A stretch of DNA of 64,000 nt, taken from NCBI GenBank assembly GCA_016191145.1, contig JACPPD010000018.1:1-64000 (forward strand), written 5' to 3'. A program made the translations under genes and the position numbers. The notes under the pieces are model-generated. The model saw nothing but the letters and a program-made list of their open reading frames with translations. It was not told the origin of the DNA and searched no databases. Positions 1-8,147 of this stretch are shown here, piece after piece. Source of the stretch: Ignavibacteria bacterium. Lineage in GTDB: Bacteria; Bacteroidota; Ignavibacteria; Kapaibacteriales; Kapaibacteriaceae. Every line of letters begins with the position of its first letter. Within the stretch, counting starts at the first letter, position 1.

Positions 1-53
1 AGGCAGGGCAACGACGCAGATGAGCGTGGTGCGCTAGCAGACACACGACAGTA
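1..53 (+). other. 3' end of an upstream gene or non-coding; not identifiable
   Basis: About 50 bases precede a strong + strand terminator. A frame starting at base 2 closes with TAG at 35-37, which would place the end of a + strand gene just before the terminator. The visible peptide is far too short to name a product, and frame 1 is also open here, so I make no functional call. Confidence 0.3.
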
Positions 54-60
54 TTGTTTC

Positions 61-100
61 AACGGGTGGGTCCGGCAACGGATCCACCCGTTGCGTTTTT
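61..100 (+). terminator. Rho-independent terminator of the upstream gene
   Basis: A 13-bp stem (61-73 with 80-92, one G-T wobble, core AACGGGTGG/CCACCCGTT) closes a 6-nt loop and is followed by GCGTTTTT. This is the classic intrinsic terminator form on the + strand. It separates whatever lies upstream of the window from the lnt cluster. Confidence 0.85.
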
Positions 101-141
101 ACGCCCAACCAGCCATCAAAAAAACACGCAGCCGCACCACC

Positions 142-169
142 ATGCCGGGTATCAACAGATACCCGGCAT
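142..169. repeat. Palindromic repeat, copy 1 (GCCGGGTATC family)
   Basis: Perfect 12-bp inverted repeat ATGCCGGGTATC / GATACCCGGCAT around a 4-nt AACA loop, preceded by ACC. The same palindrome recurs at 47269-47304 and 60442-60469. It lies in the lnt leader and is not followed by a T-run, so it does not look like a simple terminator. It resembles a REP-type extragenic palindrome. No RAYT (REP-associated transposase) is seen in the window. Confidence 0.9.
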
Positions 170-233
170 CAAGATAAAGGCGGTTGGTGGTGATGCCCCC
201 AAATGCAGCAGACACCGAACCTTAAATTTGACA

Positions 234-1883
234 ATGCTCCCTCTGCTCACTGGACTTTTACTGGCGATATCTTTCCCGCCATCGCCGCTTGGTGTACTGA
301 GCTTAGTAGCATACGTGCCCCTGACAATATCCATTTTGCGAGATGGATCTTCGTGGGGTAGATGGAAGCGACTAGGGATGCTGTACCTACCATTTTCCAT
401 TTATCACTTGGCGTCAAACTGGTGGATATCATCGTGGCAAGAACATACCGATCCATACTTGTTTGCCAGCGGTATCGCTCTGGATGTAGTTCATCCACTG
501 TTTCTGCTGCTGCCTTGGTATTTGTTGACTTCAATACGGAAGCGGTTGGGGCGCGTCCAAAGAGATTCGGAGATTATACTTGCCTTACTGCCTCTGTTTA
601 TCTCCGGCTTTGAATGGCTTCACGGGCAGGGTGATGCCTCGTACCCGTGGCTGACATCGGGCTACATGCTCGTCTATACACCGTTTGCACAGATTGCGGA
701 TTACATTGGCGTATACGGCCTGTCGTTCATGATTGGCGTCGTTAATGCATTCATTGCACTAGCAATAGTAGGTGATAGGCGACGGTTGGGTCTAATGCTT
801 ACATTCGGTGTAGTCGCAGTGTGGCTTGCTCTTGGATTGATCAACGAGCACTACGAGGGTAAGTACACAAATGGAAGATCAATAAATGTAGCATTGATCC
901 AACCGAACGAAAACCCATGGGATAAATGGAGCGATCCGCGTATACAGTTGTGGAATCATATGGATATTGTTGATTCGGTGCGCAAGCGGTTCACACAAGA
1001 GTTCCAGCAAAATTATCATCGCCCGCTTGTGGTATGGAGCGAAACGGCTATTCCATATACGATACGTCAACCGCTTCATGCAGAAGATTTTGCAAAGCTT
1101 CGACATTGGGTCGATACTTCTAATGTCGTGCTACTTACGGGCTACGCTGATCTAATGACGTATGCCCCAGGCACGGCACCTCCTTCTGCGCGACGCTTGT
1201 CCTCTGATTCAACCGTACGTTACGATGCCTTCAATGCCGCAATGGTCCTATGGCCTTCTATCGGAGCTATTCCTGTTCATCGGAAAACAATTCTAACTCC
1301 TGTTGCCGAACGACTCCCATTTGCAGATCAGCTAACCTTTGCAATGTCATGGATCGAATGGGGTGTGGGCATCTCTGCCTGGGGTAAGGGGCGTGATAGA
1401 ATACCTCTTCCAATAGATATTGATGGCGTTTCGATAACCGATGCCAATACTAAAGTTGATACTGCAGCACGTGTTGGCGTAATCGTCTGCATTGAATCCA
1501 TCTACCCCGAAATGGTTCGGGATCTGGTGAATAATGGAGCTGATCTGCTGTGCGTTATTACTAATGATGCCTGGTATAATGGGACAACGGGTCCGGGCCA
1601 ACACTTCGATATCGCGCGAATGAGAGCTATCGAGCAGCGTAGAACTGTAATCCGATGCGCCAACTCTGGTATCACCGGTGCAATCGACGCAACTGGGCGC
1701 ACAATTGAAACCATTCCCCCTATGACGAGAGGATCATGTAATGTAACAGTCAAGACGTTTTCACGCCGCACACTCTATGCTTCGGTTGGTGATATACTTC
1801 CACCTGCAGCTCTATTCGTGGCTGTGTTCGCCTTTTTTTCAGCACGATTTCCATCGCTGATTCGTAAACTTCCGTTTCGTTAA
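234..1883 (+). CDS. lnt: Apolipoprotein N-acyltransferase
   Basis: Transfers the third acyl chain from phospholipid to the N-terminal cysteine of lipoproteins in the inner membrane. The first ~230 residues are hydrophobic membrane segments, followed by a nitrilase-fold catalytic domain. The triad is visible: E270 in WSETAIPY, K351 in HRKTILTP and C419 in IVCIESIYP. The family NDAWY and ARMRAIE blocks follow. Length is about 549 residues, near the usual 500-550. The frame is open back to an ATG at 54, but that stretch would translate the terminator and palindrome, so I start at ATG 234 (peptide MLPLLTGLLLAIS). It probably heads the + strand run and serves the several lipoproteins encoded nearby. 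Confidence 0.93.
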   Translation: MLPLLTGLLLAISFPPSPLGVLSLVAYVPLTISILRDGSSWGRWKRLGMLYLPFSIYHLASNWWISSWQEHTDPYLFASGIALDVVHPLFLLLPWYLLTSIRKRLGRVQRDSEIILALLPLFISGFEWLHGQGDASYPWLTSGYMLVYTPFAQIADYIGVYGLSFMIGVVNAFIALAIVGDRRRLGLMLTFGVVAVWLALGLINEHYEGKYTNGRSINVALIQPNENPWDKWSDPRIQLWNHMDIVDSVRKRFTQEFQQNYHRPLVVWSETAIPYTIRQPLHAEDFAKLRHWVDTSNVVLLTGYADLMTYAPGTAPPSARRLSSDSTVRYDAFNAAMVLWPSIGAIPVHRKTILTPVAERLPFADQLTFAMSWIEWGVGISAWGKGRDRIPLPIDIDGVSITDANTKVDTAARVGVIVCIESIYPEMVRDLVNNGADLLCVITNDAWYNGTTGPGQHFDIARMRAIEQRRTVIRCANSGITGAIDATGRTIETIPPMTRGSCNVTVKTFSRRTLYASVGDILPPAALFVAVFAFFSARFPSLIRKLPFR

Positions 1884-1906
1884 TACCACCGATTTCTGGA
1901 TTGAAT

Positions 1907-3238
1907 ATGCTCAATGCGTTTAAGGCGGGACTAGTAACGGTGCTTGCACTCACAACAGTGATTGCATTGAATGCACAGGTGAAGCCGCTCGTCTTCAAGG
2001 AATATGATATGCCAAACGGCATGCATGTGATTTTACATGAAGATCATAGCGCTCCCGTAGTGGCTACAGTTGTTCACTATAAAGTTGGTTCGCGCGATGA
2101 AGATCCGAAGCGTACGGGATTTGCTCATTTTTTTGAGCATCTCATGTTTGAATCCACGGAGATGATCGAGCGCCATAATATGGACAAACTGATTTCTAGT
2201 GCTGGAGGACAATTGAATGCCTACACATCGAATGATGAAACAGTGTATCATTTCGTCGTGCCTTCAACGGAGGTTCGACTAGCGCTGTGGATTGAATCGC
2301 AGCGCATGCGAAAACTACAGGTGAATGCAATTGGCGTTGAAACTCAGCGTGGAGTGGTTAAGGAAGAACGTAAAAATCGATACGATAATGTGCCGTACGG
2401 AGGGTGGTATGAAAAAATGCAGAGTTATTTATTTCGAGATAGCCCTTATGCATGGTCGCCGATTGGATCGTCTCAGCATATCGACAGCGCCTCCATTCAT
2501 GAATTTGTAGATTTTTATAATGAATATTATCAACCCAGCAATGCAATCCTGGTGGTAAGCGGAGACTTCGACGAACAGATTGTGAAAGAGACAATCAACG
2601 CCTATTTCGGCCCATATCCAAAAGCGCCCGAGCCGCGCAGACCACAGTTGAATCGAGTTAGCGACAGCATAGCTTCTGTGAGGGAAACTGTCAACGACAT
2701 TAAGGCCCGCCTTCCAAGATTGTTTATAGGCTATAAAAGTATTAGCATCAGCGATGCCGATTCATACGCTATCGATCTGCTAACAACAATTATGAGTCAG
2801 GGCGAGAGCTCACGCTTATACAAATCCATTGTGGACAGCCAGCAGATTGCTGTAAACGTTTCACTGTCGAACCAATTTCGCGAATACGCCGGTATGACCT
2901 TCATCATTGGAATTCCATCGGCAGGAAATAGTCTCGACGCAGTCGAGCAATCGATAGATGCACAGCTTAAAGAGGTAATGGTAGGGGGCGTCACAGACGC
3001 TGAATTACAGAAAGCGAAAAACATCACCGAAGCACAGTTTGTGGGAAGCCGGACAGGTATGTATAACAAGGCTCTTCAGCTTGTAAGCTATTACCGGTAT
3101 TATCACGATACTGGACTCATCAACACGGAATTAGATCGGTATCTGAAGGTAACCCGCGAAGATATTCAGCGTGTTGCAAAGCGCTTGTTTGAAAAAAAGA
3201 ATCGTGTCGTGTTTTATTACCTTCCATCCAAGGGTTAA
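1907..3238 (+). CDS. M16 family zinc metallopeptidase, active subunit, exported
   Basis: A pitrilysin/processing-peptidase-like enzyme, probably periplasmic. A signal peptide of about 20 residues ends near ALNAQ. The inverted zinc motif HFFEH lies at residues 74-78, with the downstream EERKNR glutamate region expected of the family. The second M16 half follows with a GESSRL-type motif. About 443 residues is standard for single-domain-pair bacterial M16B enzymes. A TTG six bases upstream is in frame, but ATG 1907 is the simpler start. The next gene, 6 nt downstream, encodes an M16 homologue lacking the zinc motif, so the two probably form a heterodimer. Confidence 0.9.
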   Translation: MLNAFKAGLVTVLALTTVIALNAQVKPLVFKEYDMPNGMHVILHEDHSAPVVATVVHYKVGSRDEDPKRTGFAHFFEHLMFESTEMIERHNMDKLISSAGGQLNAYTSNDETVYHFVVPSTEVRLALWIESQRMRKLQVNAIGVETQRGVVKEERKNRYDNVPYGGWYEKMQSYLFRDSPYAWSPIGSSQHIDSASIHEFVDFYNEYYQPSNAILVVSGDFDEQIVKETINAYFGPYPKAPEPRRPQLNRVSDSIASVRETVNDIKARLPRLFIGYKSISISDADSYAIDLLTTIMSQGESSRLYKSIVDSQQIAVNVSLSNQFREYAGMTFIIGIPSAGNSLDAVEQSIDAQLKEVMVGGVTDAELQKAKNITEAQFVGSRTGMYNKALQLVSYYRYYHDTGLINTELDRYLKVTREDIQRVAKRLFEKKNRVVFYYLPSKG

Positions 3239-3244
3239 TCGATA

Positions 3245-5449
3245 ATGAACGCACAAATAATTCGAACTATCACGCAGTTGCTTGTGGTTGTTCTTTTCGT
3301 TGGAGTTGGAGGTAACGAACTGCATTCACAGACTTCAAAGAAAAAATCTAAGAAGTCGAAGAGTTCAATAACGCAATCCCCAACACCCCAACCGACGCTC
3401 GAGGAAACAAAGGTTGGAGAGAATACCGAGAAGCCCGATCCGAATGTGAAGCCTTCGCCGCTGGGTACGACTCCGTTTGTATTTCCGGAGTATGAGGAGT
3501 TTACGCTCCCTGACGGCATGCATGTTTTCGTTGTTGAGAACCATCAGCTGCCTACCGTTACGTTCACACTGCTAATCAGAGCCGGTGATATATACGACCC
3601 CCAGGGAAAGGAAGGTGTTGCTTCGATGATGGGTGATATGATGTCGAAAGGAACGGCCAAGCACAGTGCTGCGCAGATAGCAGAGATACTGGATGGAGTT
3701 GGTGCAACACTTGGCGTAGAAACCTCCGGAGAGGCAATGACGATTTCCGGATCTGCACTCAAGAAACACACCGACCTGTTATTCTCAATGTTGGGTGAAC
3801 AGATTACCTCGCCGTTGTTCGATGAGACTGAGATTGAAAAACTTCGTAAGCAATACATTGCATCGGTTGCCAATCAAAAATCTCGCTCTAATGAAGTTGC
3901 ACAATCTCTTTCGAGAAAAGTGATATATGGATTCGATAATCATTTGGCAAGAATTCAGTCGGAAACGAGTATCAACAACATAAAAAAATCTGATATCTCA
4001 GGATTCTTCAATTTAGTTATTAAACCAAACAATGCGTCAATCGCAATTGTTGGCGATGTTACCGTTAAGGAAGCTAAAGCGCTACTATCGAAGCATTTGA
4101 ACAAATGGGAAAAGGGAGACATTCCGGCTCCACCCAACCCAGAAATGCATACTGAACGACAAGGAGTTTATTTCGTTTCAAGGCCTGGAGCCGTACAAAG
4201 CACAATCGTTGTTTGTTCACCAGCACCGTCGCGAAAGGATGAGAAATTTATCGCACTCGACATGACGTCGACATATCTTGGCGGAGGTTTTGGCAGCGTA
4301 CTGTTTTCTACACTAAGGGAAAAATATTCGTATACATATTCTCCATTTGCTTATTTGACGCAGGGCATACGCTATAACAGATTTGCCCTCGGCTCAGAAG
4401 TTCGTTCTTCAGTTACAGATAGCACTATCTCTGTTATTCTTCGTGAACTGAAAAAGCTCGACGAAGAAGGACCCGATGAAGAAATTCTGAAACGGTCGAT
4501 TGCCTTTCGAGTTGGAAGGTACAAGCTTTCGCTTGAGCGTGCATCTACTATTGCAAGCTATCTGCAAAATGGATGGTTCATCGGTATGCCAATGGACGAC
4601 GTAGAACGTGAAGTCGAGCGCATGGAAGCAGTGTCGTACGGCGATGTAGCTGAAGTTGTTCGAAAGTACCTCGGCATGTTTGATCTCCGGATTGTTGTAG
4701 TGGGTAACCCTGCAATCCGAAGCACACTTGAACGATTCGGTCCTGTGTACGATTACACACTCGACCTTCAGCCGGCTGTCGCTGAAGAATATCAGCCCGT
4801 GCAAATGAGTGTTGAGGATATTGTAAGGGGCTATCAGCAAGCTCTGGGAGGCGAAGCCGTAGTTAATGCCGTGCAGAGCGTTGTTATGAATGGTAAGGCA
4901 GTGATGTCGATGCAGGGACGCGACATGGCAGGCAGTGTAGTTCGAAAATGGAAGAGCCCGAACAAGGATTATATCAACATAGACTTATCCGTAATGCAGC
5001 AAATGCAAAGCACAAACGGATTGCAGGCATGGGTATCACTGAACGGCGGAACTGCTGGTGAGGCCGATGCTGAAGAGACAAAACGAATTATCTTAGAGGC
5101 CAGGCTGTTCCCTGCTTTGTCGTGGCAGGCTGATGGATATAAAACCTCGGTAAAAGGTAAAAAAGGTGATTTTATCGTTGTGGAAGCAATGGCTCCCATC
5201 GGGAAAAAAGACTTGTACTTTTTCAACTCCACAACTATGCTCTTGTCAAAAACTGAAAAAGAGGAGCAGACACCGGGAGGATCTGTTACCGTCATTGAAA
5301 AATTCGACAATTACGTCGATGTGGCTGGGGTGAAATTCCCGACAACGGTTGTAACGCAGAATCCAATCTATACACTCTCATATACTTGGGACGTACAGGT
5401 AAATCTGCCGCTGACCGATCAGGATTTTGTTCCTCACGAAGCACGGTAG
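3245..5449 (+). CDS. M16 family inactive partner fused to a C-terminal LolA-like domain, exported
   Basis: A 734-residue protein. An N-terminal signal segment is followed by a Lys/Ser/Pro-rich linker (about residues 35-75). An M16 fold spans about 80-510, and a further ~200-residue domain begins near a YQQALGGEAVV motif typical of lipoprotein-sorting/LolA-like or DUF620-like domains. The position of HxxEH is occupied by a MMGDM segment, so the zinc site is lost, while the LREKYSYTYS block of the second M16 half is kept. That is the pattern of the non-catalytic subunit in heterodimeric M16B proteases. It is almost certainly co-transcribed with the active subunit 6 nt upstream. The LolA-like assignment of the tail is tentative. 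Confidence 0.85.
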   Translation: MNAQIIRTITQLLVVVLFVGVGGNELHSQTSKKKSKKSKSSITQSPTPQPTLEETKVGENTEKPDPNVKPSPLGTTPFVFPEYEEFTLPDGMHVFVVENHQLPTVTFTLLIRAGDIYDPQGKEGVASMMGDMMSKGTAKHSAAQIAEILDGVGATLGVETSGEAMTISGSALKKHTDLLFSMLGEQITSPLFDETEIEKLRKQYIASVANQKSRSNEVAQSLSRKVIYGFDNHLARIQSETSINNIKKSDISGFFNLVIKPNNASIAIVGDVTVKEAKALLSKHLNKWEKGDIPAPPNPEMHTERQGVYFVSRPGAVQSTIVVCSPAPSRKDEKFIALDMTSTYLGGGFGSVLFSTLREKYSYTYSPFAYLTQGIRYNRFALGSEVRSSVTDSTISVILRELKKLDEEGPDEEILKRSIAFRVGRYKLSLERASTIASYLQNGWFIGMPMDDVEREVERMEAVSYGDVAEVVRKYLGMFDLRIVVVGNPAIRSTLERFGPVYDYTLDLQPAVAEEYQPVQMSVEDIVRGYQQALGGEAVVNAVQSVVMNGKAVMSMQGRDMAGSVVRKWKSPNKDYINIDLSVMQQMQSTNGLQAWVSLNGGTAGEADAEETKRIILEARLFPALSWQADGYKTSVKGKKGDFIVVEAMAPIGKKDLYFFNSTTMLLSKTEKEEQTPGGSVTVIEKFDNYVDVAGVKFPTTVVTQNPIYTLSYTWDVQVNLPLTDQDFVPHEAR

Positions 5450-5458
5450 ATAAACAAA

Positions 5459-6160
5459 GTGCGATTGATAGTTGCGCTCAAGTCGCTGGTTTTTGCTGTT
5501 GTGAATCCTGCGCGGCTTCACGAAGCTCAGGCAGCGTCTGCCACAGCAGTCTTTGCCGTAGCGGTCTTACTGCTGACAACAGCAGAAACCGGACTTGCAT
5601 ATCTCCATGCCGCAGATCCTAAGCTTGAAACTGAGAGTGTCAGAATTTCACTGCCGATGCAGCCGCCGGGGCAAGAAAAGGAGTCGGTTGCATTGTCAAA
5701 TGAGAAACGCCAATTCACTGCTATCATGGGAGGAGCATTACTCAAGACCTTCCTGTCCTTGATAATGTTATCTGCGCTAGCACTCGGTGTTGCACGGTTT
5801 CTAACTGACAAGCAATATTCAGTTTCAATTGCGATTATCTGCGTGTCAGCGGCAACGGGCATCGACCTCGTGCGCTTCCTCGTTGAAACGCCCCTTCACA
5901 TCACCTTGCATACCGTAAGGTTTGGATTGCACCTTGGTGTCTTTGTTGATCCTTCCCAGAATCCACTTTTGTTTTCGTGGCTGCAAAGACTTGATGTGTT
6001 CGGATTATGGTATTATGTTGCGTTATCGATTGGTATTACGACTTCGGAAGGCCTCCACAGAAGGTTCGGCATTGTTGTAGGAGTGATTCTGTTTGGAATT
6101 GTGCAGATTGTTTTTGCAGGACTGACGCTCATCGCGTGGCTAATGAGCGGGAGCATGTAA
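5459..6160 (+). CDS. Yip1-like multi-spanning membrane protein
   Basis: 233 residues with a GTG start 9 nt after the preceding stop. The N-terminus carries a NPARLHEA segment typical of the bacterial YIP1 family. About five hydrophobic segments follow, including one at residues 25-45 and four between about 85 and 230. The C-terminal WLQRLDVFGLWYYVALSIGI-type helix is a hallmark of Yip1 proteins. Function in bacteria is unknown; a role in membrane transport or organisation is only inferred. It sits between the M16 pair and the sigma factor operon. Confidence 0.75.
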   Translation: MRLIVALKSLVFAVVNPARLHEAQAASATAVFAVAVLLLTTAETGLAYLHAADPKLETESVRISLPMQPPGQEKESVALSNEKRQFTAIMGGALLKTFLSLIMLSALALGVARFLTDKQYSVSIAIICVSAATGIDLVRFLVETPLHITLHTVRFGLHLGVFVDPSQNPLLFSWLQRLDVFGLWYYVALSIGITTSEGLHRRFGIVVGVILFGIVQIVFAGLTLIAWLMSGSM

Positions 6161-6200
6161 CCATCGCGGCGTCGGTTGTGTCACCACACCATATCGACAG

Positions 6201-6770
6201 ATGCGTTACAATCCAAACCATAGACGTACACTGGAAGGTGGGCTACTCAGCCAGGTTCTGGAAGAGTTCCGAGATGGTAGCCGTGATGCGTTCAGATTGT
6301 TATACGACCGGTTTGAATATCCCATTTATCGTTTTTGTAAACACCTGACGGGTGACGAGGCAACGGCGCGAGATGCCTTCCAGGAGACTTTCATAAGGAT
6401 GTATGAGCACCGCCGCGAACTGAAGACCGATTGTATTGAGTCGTGGCTGTTCTCCATTGCGCGTCGAGTATGCCTGAACTTGATCCGCATGCGACGCCGT
6501 GAACACGAAGCATTCGATGAATCGCTTCATACCAACGCATCCACTCAGGAGTCCGACGATATTCTAAGAGCCCACCTCTCAAGAGCTCTTTCAATGCTAC
6601 CTATCACTCTCAGAGAGGCAGTCATCCTACGCGATATCGAAGGGTATTCATACTCGGACATCGCCGACATTATTGGAATAGATCTCTCGCTGGCAAAGGT
6701 CCGGGTATACAGAGCACGTTTGATGATGAGACGTATCCTTTCACCAATCGTCACAGAACGCTCTTCATGA
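6201..6770 (+). CDS. ECF-type RNA polymerase sigma factor
   Basis: 189 residues. Region 2 spans about 15-90, with ARDAFQETFIRMY and the ESWLFSIARRVCLN block of region 2.3/2.4. Region 4 spans about 125-180, with LPITLREAVILRDIEGYSYSDIA as helix-turn-helix entry. Region 3 is absent, as in extracytoplasmic-function sigma factors. The stop codon overlaps the next gene's ATG by 4 nt, the usual coupling of a sigma factor to its regulator. Direct targets cannot be read from the window. The surrounding envelope genes make an envelope-related regulon plausible. Confidence 0.92.
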   Translation: MRYNPNHRRTLEGGLLSQVLEEFRDGSRDAFRLLYDRFEYPIYRFCKHLTGDEATARDAFQETFIRMYEHRRELKTDCIESWLFSIARRVCLNLIRMRRREHEAFDESLHTNASTQESDDILRAHLSRALSMLPITLREAVILRDIEGYSYSDIADIIGIDLSLAKVRVYRARLMMRRILSPIVTERSS

Positions 6771-8074
6771 ATATTGATCAGCTCATATCGGCCTATCTCG
6801 ATGGAGACCTCACACCAGAGCAGGATGAGCTTCTGAGAGCACAAATCTCGGCAGATCATGCAGCCCACGATGCCTTTGATGCTGCAGTGATACTCCACAT
6901 CTCGATGTGCTGCGAAGACAGAACCGAGGTTCCGCCAAATCTTAGAAAGCTTGTATTCGAAGCTATTGAAGGATCGGCTGTACAGGTATCATCGGGTAAG
7001 ATTAAAAACCTCACATTCGTTGATGGTCGAAAGATTGGTGCATTGGTAGCCATGCTATTCCTGTTTTGCCTGCCCATTACAGATAGTTTTCTCGAATTGA
7101 ATTCTTTCCTTGAGCTCTCCGATCTTGCTAAGGTGAATGAATTCACGATTGAAGCAAATGCTGAGAAAACTCTAATCGCCAAGGTTCACACCATGGATGT
7201 AATCAGAGAATCACCTGATGGCATTAGTAGACAGTCGATAGAGAATGCGCTGGTTGGGGATGACGAATTCGCTGCTCAACTTACTATCAACCATGAACCA
7301 CATTCGTCGAATTTCCACCAGAGTGCAGAGCACCCGAGCCTCGAGCAACCAACATTGAATAGCTTTTTTAATCAGCCCCTTACCATTGCTTCCCAATACA
7401 AAGATCGTGATGCTATCTTCTCAACTGAGCAACCAGGCAGCGAAATTCCGAGAACGCCCATTACGTTGTCGACCGTTTATGCCACGGGCTTCGGTTCTGC
7501 TGCATCCGGCGCCACTGACATTAGCCAGGTTGCTGCCAGCATTGGTTACGAAATGGGAAAAGAAGATTTTGTCGGGCTGGAATTTGGTGCCACATCGTAT
7601 TCAGTCGAGTACACATCATCATCACTTCTGGGAACGTCGGAAGGAGCTTCGCTCACTTCGCAGGTGCCAATCAATGTTTCAATGACGCCTCAAGCATCGG
7701 CTGTGCAGATACCTGTGGAGCAACCATCAAAACTTGCTTCGCCGGACCCTGTAACTACGCATTATTCAGCCGGCCAGTTTACAACATTTGCCAGACAGTC
7801 AACCGTCTGGGGGACGGCATTTTATGAACGCAGACTCATCACTTTGAGTTCTCTTTCACTTAATGCTCGTGCTGCTGCTGGCGTTAGCGAGGATGGCGTT
7901 TTAGGATATGGTAGAATACTCGGCGAGTGGGAGGTTGGGGGCGTTGTATCACTAGTGATTGGAAGTGAGTTGCGGACGATGCCATTCAGAACAGGGACAC
8001 GAAATAACAACCAGTCAGCAATTAACTACGGAACCATTTTAACAGGATTGACAGGCATTCATGTTCGGTTTTAA
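6767..8074 (+). CDS. Anti-sigma-factor-like membrane protein with C-terminal barrel-like domain
   Basis: Translationally coupled to the ECF sigma factor (ATGA overlap). Residues 1-80 are cytoplasmic and resemble anti-sigma N-termini (SAYLDGDLTPEQ start). The HxxxCxxC zinc signature is missing. One transmembrane segment lies at about 89-105. A long Ser/Thr/Pro-rich stretch follows. From about residue 225 the sequence alternates in amphipathic strands (VYATGFGSA, VAASIGYEM, VGLEFGATSY) and ends in GIHVRF with a terminal Phe, as in outer-membrane beta-barrels. Regulator function is inferred from position; the barrel is inferred from pattern only. Similar sigma-linked barrel proteins occur in Bacteroidota. 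Confidence 0.65.
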   Translation: MNIDQLISAYLDGDLTPEQDELLRAQISADHAAHDAFDAAVILHISMCCEDRTEVPPNLRKLVFEAIEGSAVQVSSGKIKNLTFVDGRKIGALVAMLFLFCLPITDSFLELNSFLELSDLAKVNEFTIEANAEKTLIAKVHTMDVIRESPDGISRQSIENALVGDDEFAAQLTINHEPHSSNFHQSAEHPSLEQPTLNSFFNQPLTIASQYKDRDAIFSTEQPGSEIPRTPITLSTVYATGFGSAASGATDISQVAASIGYEMGKEDFVGLEFGATSYSVEYTSSSLLGTSEGASLTSQVPINVSMTPQASAVQIPVEQPSKLASPDPVTTHYSAGQFTTFARQSTVWGTAFYERRLITLSSLSLNARAAAGVSEDGVLGYGRILGEWEVGGVVSLVIGSELRTMPFRTGTRNNNQSAINYGTILTGLTGIHVRF

Positions 8075-8147
8075 TGTGAGCAGTGCCTCAATCAAAAAAC
8101 TGTATATTGCGCCCCTGAAAAAAAATAGGGGACACAAGGAGAACAAC

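Noticed and set aside
54-233. 60-codon N-terminal extension of lnt
   Set aside because: It would translate the terminator and palindrome; Lnt homology and the first membrane helix begin at ATG 234.
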